Shown here one piece after another: positions 20,401 through 31,401 of a DNA stretch of 64,000 nt (within the stretch, counting starts at the first letter, position 1; each line of letters begins with the position of its first letter). The notes below the pieces were generated by a model. The model had not been told where the DNA came from, ran no database searches, and was given only the letters and a program-made list of their open reading frames with translations. The stretch is taken from the NCBI GenBank assembly GCA_964019335.1, contig OZ025686.1, positions 186,001 through 250,000 of the forward strand, in the 5' to 3' direction. This DNA comes from Diplonema japonicum. Taxonomy: Eukaryota > Euglenozoa > Diplonemea > Diplonemida > Diplonemidae. Made by a program: the position numbers and the translations under genes.

Positions 20401-22202
20401 ATCATGGAGCCTTTGACCTCCATGAGGGGCACCATCGCCATCGCTACACCGTTGAGGTTGGAATGCCTGAACATAGACGCCTTGATAAAGTATGTCTCGT
20501 TGTACACATCGACCACCTCATGCACCGAGTCGAGGGGCACGGTGCTGATGGTGGTGGAATTCGTTACGCTCAGGAAGCCCTTCACAACAGACACCACGAT
20601 CGGGTCGTTGATGGAGTAGATAGACGCCACCTTTCCCTCCCTCACGAGCGTCCCGTGCGAAGCGGCAATCACAAGCGCAGCGCTGCTGTTCTGCACGACG
20701 ACGATCCTCTCGTTGTTGTACTGCACTTTGTCCTTCAGTGTGTCCGAGATGCCTTCCAGCGTCACGTACCGCATCACAGTGTGCAGCGGGACAGAGTTGC
20801 GGTACGCTGTTGACGCTACACTGAGAGTGGCGTGGCCAAGCTGCACTGTAGGTTCAGACCATTGTATCTGCCCAGCGGGCACAATAAACCATTTCTGCGT
20901 GAATGAAGAAACCTTGACCCAGTTGGGAGAGGTTACACCAGCGACCACCTCTACACCATTACTGTCATACGTGGCGGGGCGAACAGTTTGAGCGCCGATG
21001 GTGTTCAAATTCGTGAAACCAATGTGCGCGATGGTGGTTCCTGACGGCGGGGTAAAACCGAGGAACTGCGAGGCCCGGCTGCCGTGTATGATCCGTGTGA
21101 AGCTGTCGTCCGGGGAGAACACCTGCACGGAGAACGGATGCGCGGTAGTGAGGGAAGAGTCCATGGAGAGCAGATTCTGCTGCAGGATGTTGGCAACGGT
21201 AGCGGCAACCTGTGTGTATGGCAGCATGGTCTGCACATGGCGGGTTTCTATGATAGAGAGGAATCTGTCAACATGGGTCACAGTGTGCAACGCGGTCTGC
21301 TCGAGAAACTTGTCCGACAGTTTTGAAATGGACTCGTCTGCCGTAATAAAGGTTCGTTCCTGCGTCTCACGCGCGCTGCTGAAGCTCAATTTTAGATCCT
21401 TCTCGGCTTGCGTTGTACTGACGAAGAACACGATCATACAGCTCCCCGACGCCAGGATGATGCTGATGATCTGCGTGCAGAAGCGAATCGACAACGCCCG
21501 CTCCCCAAGGTTGAATGTTTGCCCTCCTCGCTCATGATGGTTATTATTAATAACAGATGTGAAGGCCAAGGAACACCCAATGGAGAGCAAGATGGCGGCG
21601 GGCCATATAATGTAACTAAGCTCCCTTTCTTGCAACTGGTAGGACTCCGTCGACGGCGTTTTCGCCTCGTTTATTAAATCTCGGGAGTTGGACACGACAC
21701 CTATGGAACAAGGGGACTGCGCAGACTCAACACCAGATCCTGTGGACATCGTTGCGTGCAACACAGAGAGGCAGGGTTCACGCCGTTCGAATGCTGGGCA
21801 TGAGCTTAACGGGCTGTTCCATTTGAAACAATCGAGAAGAGGGAAGTTCAAACTGTCATCGACTCTCACCGCTTCGATAGGAGCACTGCATCTTTCCATG
21901 AAATTCTCGCAGTGCTGCGAACAGGCCTGAAGAGGTTTTTTCTCAGTTGTGCACCCTATGATGTCTGCGGTGCACGCCACAGTTTTCATCGCTAGTTCGC
22001 ACTCGGTGCTCATTATCCCCGTTCCTGATATCAAGGCTCGTATTGTTGCCTCCCTCTTTATCACTTCGCTGTAGCTGCTGTTTTTCAAACTGGGGTACAA
22101 CAGGTGTCCGCACATGGCTTGTATCTCCCCGGGCCATTCTGTTTTCTGTACGCAGTCTTGCGCTACTACCGTCGCTGCTACGAGAGCCAAAAGGGTGAAC
22201 AT
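17427..22202 (-). CDS. Receptor-like membrane protein: Frizzled-like Cys-rich domain, sensor region, multi-TM, cyclase-like domain
   Basis: 1591 residues. Signal peptide (MFTLLALVAATVVAQ), Cys-rich Frizzled-like domain (about 17-140), two TM segments (about 205-265), a ~370-residue region resembling a Cache-type sensor, a TM at about 640, and a linker with GLRKTVWQLSEYRKYFPSAV. Further TM helices follow (about 875-1040), then a class III nucleotidyl-cyclase-like domain (about 1070-1255), with SFSDGVLEGVF for the second metal Asp and GRRFFHYIGQGSQLSKAL for the transition-state strand. The usual first metal Asp seems absent (LTIIRVQLTAF), so activity is doubtful. The C-terminal 330 residues are Ser/Glu-rich and probably disordered. 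The start at 22202 was chosen over a Lys-run extension because it begins the signal peptide. Confidence 0.78.
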   Translation of the reverse strand: MFTLLALVAATVVAQDCVQKTEWPGEIQAMCGHLLYPSLKNSSYSEVIKREATIRALISGTGIMSTECELAMKTVACTADIIGCTTEKKPLQACSQHCENFMERCSAPIEAVRVDDSLNFPLLDCFKWNSPLSSCPAFERREPCLSVLHATMSTGSGVESAQSPCSIGVVSNSRDLINEAKTPSTESYQLQERELSYIIWPAAILLSIGCSLAFTSVINNNHHERGGQTFNLGERALSIRFCTQIISIILASGSCMIVFFVSTTQAEKDLKLSFSSARETQERTFITADESISKLSDKFLEQTALHTVTHVDRFLSIIETRHVQTMLPYTQVAATVANILQQNLLSMDSSLTTAHPFSVQVFSPDDSFTRIIHGSRASQFLGFTPPSGTTIAHIGFTNLNTIGAQTVRPATYDSNGVEVVAGVTSPNWVKVSSFTQKWFIVPAGQIQWSEPTVQLGHATLSVASTAYRNSVPLHTVMRYVTLEGISDTLKDKVQYNNERIVVVQNSSAALVIAASHGTLVREGKVASIYSINDPIVVSVVKGFLSVTNSTTISTVPLDSVHEVVDVYNETYFIKASMFRHSNLNGVAMAMVPLMEVKGSMIRNTLELRTLLDGELNRVRGNEKDSHRFLVLVSILLVFLALLLSLMASNATTTALMTMIVDLQDIAGLRLETAMKRQKNKPLSKLLEVRALQLGLRKTVWQLSEYRKYFPSAVMGMDTHGKDDEVDKEESLDGNDDIIDTAERRCTVHVVYISRNLEKRKLDNQDGLNSITKKSKSFEWHYTDPNHASLTSLQRECRMALGELVGEPLELSAVPSPDSDDEDDTVATTTYPLLHSSHLQDFLIQNPDEITIHVKKSGKANFLAPLTAFASVSGKIGLIIMVWNMYVDGDSMGLRLAPVQIVILVVGFTLNILWSFKLNRKANNIDEQMAEWTRYFQTETTLVMVLCGFNMQNILVLWSGLRIGKFLRFHAPMPRKVRHQAIRWSMFSLLVGDLLPLLVTMFYLSETDTWNEGITAQITITAQVVAILASSVKKFVVFCLVDDEKEEQEEKVAEEHRKAKARNARLVHAELTIIRVQLTAFNVMQNQLEAPDISKVLHAFYSVAMKSLRRHEGTVVSFSDGVLEGVFNYPKHSKDHEKLGCCAAAEIILAPLPEALHGVRQQHNWVQVSVVSDNFYKGNLGANGRRFFHYIGQGSQLSKALCRHCESIGARAVVGRSIADRLKNDVQHNEEFALRQIDLVSLPGFQSDVEVYQLLPLPRMAPDAFKLLEASRDVFAGVFHSVTGGGVFGEDPSAVLQAHLKTAHARGVRDTAAEILTQKINTGKVFPTILCECGSGDGRSVGTASLESMQSRSLMPTQSPSQSHQTMMIPEHGPMSPLSESSSLSPFVFPPVKDMGIGRRRGDTVMTNHTNHSVNTSMHKMMKSGSRYLNASVVKALLDDDGGEEEEEEEEDISETSSEIRTGVLVEIHGLTNGSSLEFNACKARVLRSAKAADQWVVHVLQTGTEVALPVKNLRIAAEDPSPEPLLASPVSPMTNASFSSIQTNKDRHSRVIATASTMLGLGSTPRRSPLLPPRRRRHPAKSTVASSVNLN

Positions 22203-22811
22203 TTTGTTTGTATCATTTTTTTTTTTTTTTTTTGCCAGCCTTTTTTTTTTTTTTTTTTTTTCCAAAAAAAATAAATAAATAAAACAAGGAAGGAAGCAAA
22301 AGGGGACGGCACAAACCGTGTCACAACTCTGAAGTACAACTTTTTCTTTTTTTCCTTCTGAGATGTGACTTTTTTTTTTCTCCTTTTTTTATTTATTCAT
22401 TCGTGGCTTACACGTTCTGAGCAGGGGTCAAAAAATTCAGTTCTGCTGTGAAGCCACCCAATTTTTCGTTCTTTTTTTGTAACTAAAAAGAAGAAAAAAA
22501 TGTGCCCAAAAAAACAAAGAGAAAGGGAGGGGAGAGAGAAAGGAAAAGATAGCAGAGAATGGTTCCTTGTTATTATTTTTTTTTTTGCCGTTGTTTCTTT
22601 TTCTTTATACATTTTTTCCCCCCCCCGCCCCTGGTTTCTATTCTCTTTTTATTATATTTTTATTCTTGTCATGTGAAGCAAAACAAAAACAAAAACAAAA
22701 AAAGAAAGAAGGGACGCCCTTTGAGGGAGGGGGGAAAGAGAAACCTTTAAACGGACTTTTGCACTAGACACATGCGTGCCTGTATTGCTGTGTTCGCAAA
22801 AATGAATCGTC

Positions 22812-22846
<35 letters not shown>

Positions 22847-23392
22847 TGTAACCATCCGTAATTCAATACGGTAGCCAAAAAGGAATAATGATTTTTTTCT
22901 TCTTCTTCTTCTTCATGGGGCAGTAGTTCTTCTCGGCACCCAGTCAAAACTAAATCAAGATCCCTTTGCAGAGTAGAGGCACTTTTAAAGGAATTGGAAA
23001 AAAAAAGGGGGGGGGAATGGGGAAAGCAGAAGGGAAATCAGCGCATCACCCAATTTCAAGAGAGGAAACTGAATGACCACCGATAAATTTTGTGAGGGGG
23101 AAAAAAAAAAGACACGAAAGACGACAAAAAACCCCCAATTTATTTCTTTTTTTATTTGGTTTATCATAATCTTTTTATTTTCTTTCGTTTTTTCTTTTTT
23201 TTTTCCCTCCATCATGCAGAACAAAGCAATCCACCGGTGTCTGAAGGTGGTGAGAAAAAATCAGTGTCTCACAACCACGACAGTGAACAGGGGGGGGGGG
23301 GATGTTCATAAAAGCAAGAAAAGAGGGGGGAGAAGCTTTCATAGAACAATAAAAAATACATATATATGTCTGTCATGGTAACTCATACACAT
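22203..23392. other. 1.2-kb low-complexity spacer
   Basis: No gene seen. Long T tracts (about 22814-22845), A tracts and G runs. This would hold the 3' flank of the cellulase gene and the 5' flank of the receptor gene. Confidence 0.65.
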
Positions 23393-26300
23393 TTAGATGC
23401 TGTGGAACTCAACAGCGTTTGCGGTCGTGCTCCTGAGGGCCTTTTGGTCCTCAAGCTCCTGCATGCTCATGGGTGCTTCTTCCTCTGCCTTTCTCCCCTT
23501 CGCTCTGACGAGCATGGCGGCAGCAACGAGGCCACCCATGCAGAGAAGTCCTCCCAGAGTACCTCCGATGATGGCTGCGAGGTTTGAGCTGCTGCTGCTG
23601 CTGTTGTCCTTCTTCCCTTTGCTGCCTGCGTCGTAGCCCCCCTCGACCCACCACTCGTTCATGGAGACGACCCCATCGAGCTCCTTCTTGTCGAAGGCAC
23701 CGTACAGGTTCTGCTTCTTCTCTGACTGCACCTCGACGCCGACCACCGCACCACCGTCCTCGCCCCCCAGCACCGCCCCCGCACGCCCTGACAGGTCGTA
23801 CACATCAATGCACTTCGACGCAGCGCCGAAGGGGTCTGCACAGTTCCCGAACGGGCACTCGCTGGCGGGGCACAGGTACTTCACGAGTATTGTCGCTGCG
23901 GAGTCCTCCAACCCGTCCTTCACCATCTGCTCGAAGGTCGCACGGTTGAAGTTGGCCACCCCGTTTGACAGCACGAAGGTCATTAGCTGGCGTGCCTCCT
24001 CTGCCGCAGCAGATGTCCCGAAGCACTTGTACTCCGTAGAAGGGTCGCACACCCCTGACTGCGGGATGTCCTGGCACTGGTCCCCGCCTCCCTGCATGGA
24101 GCTGCAGTACGTGTCGGCCTTCTGCCACGAGGGGCAGTTGCAGCGAGGTGCCGTCCCGGTTGCCGCCCCCAGTCCGCGGGGGTCGCGGGGGGTCTTCCCG
24201 AGGTCCCTGCAGGACCACCCGTCTCCGGGGCACACGTCCAAGCACTGCGCGTACCACCCACTCTGCTCGAAACAGGTGAGCGACCCCTCGCAGCAGTACG
24301 GTGCAGCCGTGCACGCCCCGTGCTTTTTGATCGTTTTGCTGCATAGCCCGTGCGTCGGGAGGGTCGGGGCGGGTGGGGGAACCCCCCCGCTCAGCACGTC
24401 GCAGTCCCAGCCTTTCGGGCATTTCGTGAGGCACTGTGCGTACCAGTCGTTGTTCTTGAAGCATTGGGTCCCAGAGGGGCAGCAGTCGGGGCTGTGGTGG
24501 GAATGAAAATTCAAAGCATGAGAAAAAAAAAACATACTTGTTAAGACACGCGTCGTACATCTTGCACTGCGTCGAAGGTGCGTCCGTTGCAGGCGCATCG
24601 GTCCTGACCGGTGCATCTGTGTCGGGTGCGCCTGTTGCAGGAGCCTTCGTCTCTGGAGCAGTCGTCGCAGGCGCGTCGGTTTTCGGAACCGGGGCGTCGG
24701 TAGCAGGGGCATCCGTCGCAGGTGCGTCTGTTGCAGGTGCGTTGGTCTTCGGTGCCATTGTCTCAGGTGCATCCGTTTCAGGGGCGTTTGTCTTCGGTGC
24801 ATCTGTGGCAGGGGCATCCGTTGCAGGTGCCCTTGTTTGACCAGGCTTCGTTGCTGGTGCGTCTGTTGCAGGAGCGTTGGTTTTCGGTGCCATTGTCTCA
24901 GGTGCATCCGTTACAGGAGCGTTTGTCTTCGGTGCATCTGTGGCAGGGGCATCCGTCGCAGGTGCCCTTGTTTGACCAGGCTTTGTGGCGGGTGCGTCTG
25001 TTGCCGGTGCGTTAGTCTTCGGCGCCATTGTCTCAGGTGCATCCGTTTCAGGTGCGCTTGTCCTCGGTGCATCTGTGGCAGGGGCATCCGTCTCAGGTGC
25101 ATCTGTTTTAGGAACACTTGTCTTCGGTACAGCGGTAGCCGGGGCATCTGTAGAAGGTGCACTTGTCTTGGGAACATCTGTTGCCGGTGCAGTCGTGTCA
25201 GGTGCACTGGTCACCGAAGGGGTGTTCCCACAGGTGGGTGCATTCGCCTTGATGTAGTTCTTCAAGAAGGTCCCAGAGCAACTAGTATCGTCCCAAGACT
25301 TGCTGGAGCAAGCACCTGGATTCAAAGCAGCAGACACTTCGTTCTTGTCAGCATAGCTCCACTGAGCCCAACTGATCGAAATCCCGAGAGAGCCAGCACT
25401 GTTGAAGGTGTCCAGGAATTTCTTGGTCTCAGGGAGGTACGGCCCACCGTCACCGCTCGCCATCGAGGTCCCCCATTCAGTCACGAAGATTGGGATTTGT
25501 GAAGCATAGGTCTCCACGTTCGCAAGAAGCCCTTGGTGAGAACCAGCGTAGAAGTGGAAGGTGTACATCACATTCCTGGGTTGGTCCACAGGATCAGCTG
25601 CTGCCTTGTCGATCTCCTGGCTCCAAGTGGGGGTTCCGCAGATGATGATGGTCTCGGTGTCGATGCGACGGATGGCGGCGATGATCTTGTTGTGGTACGA
25701 CTTCACCGCAGGCCACTGCACACCGTTGGGCTCGTTCGCGAGTTCGTACAGGACGTGCTTCTCGTTCTTGTAAAGGGTTGCCATCTCCTCGAAGAAGGCC
25801 TGTGCTCCGCTGTAGGTTCCATCGTTCGGGTTTCCTGGGTTCAGCATGTGCCAGTCGATCATGACGTAGATCCCGAGCTCCTTGCACCACTGAACAATGT
25901 CCTTCACAGTCTGCTTCACACTGGGGTTCGAGGCATAGCCCCCCTCACCAACGTACATTGCAGCACGGAACAGGTTGATCCCCCAGTTCTCTGTGAGGTG
26001 CTGGATCGCTTCCTTGGTGTAGCAGTTCGGGAACCAGTGAAGCCCGTGGCTGCTCATCCCCATCAACTGGACCGCTGCTCCAGATTCATCCACGAGCTGC
26101 AGCCCAGAGGGACCACCGAGGGTGAGCTTCCCGTGGCAGTCGATGAAGTTCCTGTTGTTCTTTGCAGGGGGATCCGATGGGACACCAGCAGGCATCGCAC
26201 AGTTGCTGCCGCCACCACCACCACCACCACCACCACCGTTCTGCCAGTTGCACTTGTTGGTACTGGGGCAGCAGCACCTGCAGAAGCATTCACTCCCATC

Positions 26301-29300
26301 ATCGGTTCCACAGTTAGCTCCATTGTTGGTCCACCCGCAGTCGCAGTTCGGAGATGACCCAGGGCAATTGCTCTGAGGAGGGACATCAGTGGCAGGAGCG
26401 GGGGTCATCGGTGGGGAATCAGTGGCAGGAGCAGGGGTGAGGCCCGGAACACTCGTGATCGGAGGCTTGTTTCCACAAGTAGGTGCATTCGCCTTGATGT
26501 AGTTCTTCAAGAAGGTCCCAGAGCAACTAGTATCGTCCCAAGACTTGCTGGAGCAAGCACCTGGATTCAAAGCAGCAGACACTTCGTTCTTGTCAGCATA
26601 GCTCCACTGAGCCCAACTGATCGAAATCCCGAGAGAGCCAGCACTGTTGAAGGTGTCCAGGAATTTCTTGGTCTCAGGGAGGTACGGCCCACCGTCACCG
26701 CTCGCCATCGAGGTCCCCCATTCAGTCACGAAGATTGGGATTTGTGAAGCATAGGTCTCCACGTTCGCAAGAAGCCCTTGGTGAGAACCAGCGTAGAAGT
26801 GGAAGGTGTACATCACATTCCTGGGTTGGTCCACAGGATCAGCTGCTGCCTTGTCGATCTCCTGGCTCCAAGTGGGGGTTCCGCAGATGATGATGGTCTC
26901 GGTGTCGATGCGACGGATGGCGGCGATGATCTTGTTGTGGTACGACTTCACCGCAGGCCACTGCACACCGTTGGGCTCGTTCGCGAGTTCGTACAGGACG
27001 TGCTTCTCGTTCTTGTAAAGGGTTGCCATCTCCTCGAAGAAGGCCTGTGCTCCGCTGTAGGTTCCATCGTTCGGGTTTCCTGGGTTCAGCATGTGCCAGT
27101 CGATCATGACGTAGATCCCGAGCTCCTTGCACCACTGAACAATGTCCTTCACAGTCTGCTTCACACTGGGGTTCGAGGCATAGCCCCCCTCACCAACGTA
27201 CATTGCAGCACGGAACAGGTTGATCCCCCAGTTCTCTGTGAGGTGCTGGATCGCTTCCTTGGTGTAGCAGTTCGGGAACCAGTGAAGCCCGTGGCTGCTC
27301 ATCCCCATCAACTGGACCGCTGCTCCAGATTCATCCACGAGCTGCAGCCCAGAGGGACCACCGAGGGTGAGCTTCCCGTGGCAGTCGATGAAGTTCCTGT
27401 TGTTCTTTGCAGGGGGATCCGATGGGACACCAGCAGGCATCGCACAGTTGCTGCCGCCACCACCACCACCACCACCACCACCGTTCTGCCAGTTGCACTT
27501 GTTGGTACTGGGGCAGCAGCACCTGCAGAAGCATTCACTCCCATCATCGGTTCCACAGTTAGCTCCATTGTTGGTCCACCCGCAGTCGCAGTTCGGAGAT
27601 GACCCAGGGCAATTGCTCTGAGGAGGGACATCAGTGGCAGGAGCGGGGGTCATCGGTGGGGAATCAGTGGCAGGAGCAGGGGTGAGGCCCGGAACACTCG
27701 TGATCGGAGGCTTGTTTCCACAAGTAGGTGCATTCGCCTTGATGTAGTTCTTCAAGAAGGTCCCAGAGCAACTAGTATCGTCCCAAGACTTGCTGGAGCA
27801 AGCACCTGGATTCAAAGCAGCAGACACTTCGTTCTTGTCAGCATAGCTCCACTGAGCCCAACTGATCGAAATCCCGAGAGAGCCAGCACTGTTGAAGGTG
27901 TCCAGGAATTTCTTGGTCTCAGGGAGGTACGGCCCACCGTCACCGCTCGCCATCGAGGTCCCCCATTCAGTCACGAAGATTGGGATTTGTGAAGCATAGG
28001 TCTCCACGTTCGCAAGAAGCCCTTGGTGAGAACCAGCGTAGAAGTGGAAGGTGTACATCACATTCCTGGGTTGGTCCACAGGATCAGCTGCTGCCTTGTC
28101 GATCTCCTGGCTCCAAGTGGGGGTTCCGCAGATGATGATGGTCTCGGTGTCGATGCGACGGATGGCGGCGATGATCTTGTTGTGGTACGACTTCACCGCA
28201 GGCCACTGCACACCGTTGGGCTCGTTCGCGAGTTCGTACAGGACGTGCTTCTCGTTCTTGTAAAGGGTTGCCATCTCCTCGAAGAAGGCCTGTGCTCCGC
28301 TGTAGGTTCCATCGTTCGGGTTTCCTGGGTTCAGCATGTGCCAGTCGATCATGACGTAGATCCCGAGCTCCTTGCACCACTGAACAATGTCCTTCACAGT
28401 CTGCTTCACACTGGGGTTCGAGGCATAGCCCCCCTCACCAACGTACATTGCAGCACGGAACAGGTTGATCCCCCAGTTCTCTGTGAGGTGCTGGATCGCT
28501 TCCTTGGTGTAGCAGTTCGGGAACCAGTGAAGCCCGTGGCTGCTCATCCCCATCAACTGGACCGCTGCTCCAGATTCATCCACGAGCTGCAGCCCAGAGG
28601 GACCACCGAGGGTGAGCTTCCCGTGGCAGTCGATGAAGTTCCTGTTGTTCTTTGCAGGGGGATCCGATGGGACACCAGCAGGCATCGCACAGTTGCTGCC
28701 GCCACCACCACCACCACCACCACCACCGTTCTGCCAGTTGCACTTGTTGGTACTGGGGCAGCAGCACCTGCAGAAGCATTCACTCCCATCATCGGTTCCA
28801 CAGTTAGCTCCATTGTTGGTCCACCCGCAGTCGCAGTTCGGAGATGACCCAGGGCAATTGCTCTGAGGAGGGACATCAGTGGCAGGAGCGGGGGTCATCG
28901 GTGGGGAATCAGTGGCAGGAGCAGGGGTGAGGCCCGGAACACTCGTGATCGGAGGCTTGTTTCCACAAGTAGGTGCATTCGCCTTGATGTAGTTCTTCAA
29001 GAAGGTCCCAGAGCAACTAGTATCGTCCCAAGACTTGCTGGAGCAAGCACCTGGATTCAAAGCAGCAGACACTTCGTTCTTGTCAGCATAGCTCCACTGA
29101 GCCCAACTGATCGAAATCCCGAGAGAGCCAGCACTGTTGAAGGTGTCCAGGAATTTCTTGGTCTCAGGGAGGTACGGCCCACCGTCACCGCTCGCCATCG
29201 AGGTCCCCCATTCAGTCACGAAGATTGGGATTTGTGAAGCATAGGTCTCCACGTTCGCAAGAAGCCCTTGGTGAGAACCAGCGTAGAAGTGGAAGGTGTA

Positions 29301-30917
29301 CATCACATTCCTGGGTTGGTCCACAGGATCAGCTGCTGCCTTGTCGATCTCCTGGCTCCAAGTGGGGGTTCCGCAGATGATGATGGTCTCGGTGTCGATG
29401 CGACGGATGGCGGCGATGATCTTGTTGTGGTACGACTTCACCGCAGGCCACTGCACACCGTTGGGCTCGTTCGCGAGTTCGTACAGGACGTGCTTCTCGT
29501 TCTTGTAAAGGGTTGCCATCTCCTCGAAGAAGGCCTGTGCTCCGCTGTAGGTTCCATCGTTCGGGTTTCCTGGGTTCAGCATGTGCCAGTCGATCATGAC
29601 GTAGATCCCGAGCTCCTTGCACCACTGAACAATGTCCTTCACAGTCTGCTTCACACTGGGGTTCGAGGCATAGCCCCCCTCACCAACGTACATTGCAGCA
29701 CGGAACAGGTTGATCCCCCAGTTCTCTGTGAGGTGCTGGATCGCTTCCTTGGTGTAGCAGTTCGGGAACCAGTGAAGCCCGTGGCTGCTCATCCCCATCA
29801 ACTGGACCGCTGCTCCAGATTCATCCACGAGCTGCAGCCCAGAGGGACCACCGAGGGTGAGCTTCCCGTGGCAGTCGATGAAGTTCCTGTTGTTCTTCGC
29901 AGGGGGATCCGATGGGACACCAGCAGGCATCGCACAGTTGCTGCCGCCACCAGCACCGCCACCACCACCACCACCGCCGCCACCGTTCTGCCAGTTGCAG
30001 GAGTTCTTGGTAGGACAGCAGCACCTGCAGAAGCATTCACTCCCATCATCGCTCCCACAGTTCGCCCCGTTGTTGGTCCATCCGCAGTCGCAGTTCGACG
30101 AGGCTCCAGGGCAGGTCGTGGGAGGGACAGGGGCGGGGCCAGACGGAGGAGGAAGCATCGGGGTGGGGGGAACAGGGGCGCCGTTCCCTGCAGGGTCAGG
30201 GAACTGGTCATCGTCCAACCTCCTCGATCCGCTTGCCGCCACAAGGCTGTCGGGGCACTTCACTCTCGTTGCCTGCGCTCCCGGGTTGTCGGCGTTCTTG
30301 AACCACCCGAAGCGGAAGTTGCACCCTGCCTGCAGTTCTGAAGGGAGGTTTCCGCACTCAGACAAGGAGTTCACCCCACCGTACCTCTTGCCCCATTGGG
30401 CCTCTGTCGTGCTGCTGAACTGCCCAGGGCCGTTCACAGACTGTCCTGTGCATCCGTTGAAGATACCGAAGCCGCCGCCCGGAATCTGCAGGTCGAAGTG
30501 CACGGCACCGAGGTCGTCCCCGCTGTTCACCACCTGCACCACCATCCGCTTCCCTGCCAACACAGTCGACGACTCGAACGCCAGCTCGTAGCACACAGAG
30601 CACTCCAAGTTCGCAGCCGCGTACCCGTATGCCACGTCGGCTGTCACTTCAAACGGGAGCTGGTTCGTGCACATGTAGGCGGGGCCGCTGTTCGACCCAC
30701 CCCCCGCGCAGATGTTCTTCGCGTCCCCGTCCGCGAGCGGCGCCCCGTCTAGCCCGCAGGAGTGCACAGGAGCGTCCACCCGCATCACCCCACCCTTGTT
30801 CGCGTTGGAGTCCCACGCGCACGATGGCTTGCAGCAGTCCCAGTACCGCGTCGTCTTCGCAGGCACGGCCCCGACTGCCGCTGTCAGCCCCAGAAGCACC
30901 AGCAGGGGCCCTGACAT
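23393..30917 (-). CDS. Giant membrane-anchored cellulase: GH45, four GH5, two CBM1-like modules, TM anchor
   Basis: 2492 residues after removing one 46-nt intron (24492-24537, GTATGT...CCACAG). Signal peptide (1-20). GH45 endoglucanase (about 21-240) with signature TTRYWDCCKPSC (Asp27) and HFDLQIPGGGFGIFNGC (Asp142), the two catalytic Asp. Then four units of 415 residues: a Cys-rich module (CDCGWTNNGANC...CFCRCCC), a poly-Gly linker and a GH5 domain. Acid/base Glu in NEP: 484, 899, 1314, 1729; nucleophile Glu in TEWG: 569, 984, 1399, 1814. A ~220-residue Thr/Pro/Ala repeat (TDAPATDAP) leads to two CBM1-like modules (GTQCFKNNDWYAQCL; SLTCFEQSGWYAQCL), a Cys-containing domain, a Ser run, one TM (2430-2455) and a 37-residue cytoplasmic tail. 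Inferred: a surface enzyme cutting beta-1,4-glucan. Start 30917 gives the clean signal peptide; 30938 is an alternative. Confidence 0.93.
25228..30130 (-). repeat. Tandem array of four 1245-bp cellulase units
   Basis: The unit of Cys-rich module, Gly linker and GH5 domain recurs at a spacing of exactly 1245 bp. The translated GH5 domains are identical in all four copies. Differences appear only at the array ends: the unit nearest the GH45 domain has a variant Cys-rich module and a longer Gly linker, and the last unit has a different tail (CGNTPSVTS instead of CGNKPPITS). Confidence 0.95.
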
Positions 30918-31401
30918 CTTTTCACCTCCCGCCGTCATCCAAGTCCCACGGCTTGTCTTGTGTGTTGGTTACAAACTGTGAAGAGAGTACAAAATCTGGC
31001 AACAAAAGAATAATAAACCAATGGAACAAAAAGAGAGAAGAGAGGAGGGGGAAGAAAGAAGAATCTAAAAAAGCTTCATTAAACCGCGAAACCTCACAGA
31101 AGAAGGGGTAGTGGGGGGGAGACGGGACCCAAGACATAAACAATATGTTGTTCCCTTTCGGCATCCCCTTTATTCCTTTTTCCTGGACGTTTCTTTGCTT
31201 TTGCGGCTGCTGCTTCTTTTCAATTTCTTCTTTTTTCTTCCTTTTTGTTTTTTATGAATCTTTCATCAATCGAGAAAGATATGCCCTCCCCCCATTAATA
31301 AAGAACGAGAAGAGCAAGCAAGCATTATTCTTTTGTTTGTTTTGTTTTCGCCCCTTTCAACAGAGGATCAATGCCTTTTTTTCTTTTCTTCGAGATAAGG
31401 T
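30918..31401. other. Spacer between cellulase and GST
   Basis: No gene seen. On the minus strand a pyrimidine-rich CTCTTCACAG ending at 30976 lies 59 nt upstream of the cellulase ATG and resembles a splice acceptor. Confidence 0.5.

Noticed and set aside
25533-29900. Long plus-strand open frames (about 274 codons, four times) inside the cellulase gene
   Set aside because: They are antisense shadows of the identical GH5 units; they repeat at 1245 bp and show no family of their own. The same holds for the long plus-strand frame over polyubiquitin.
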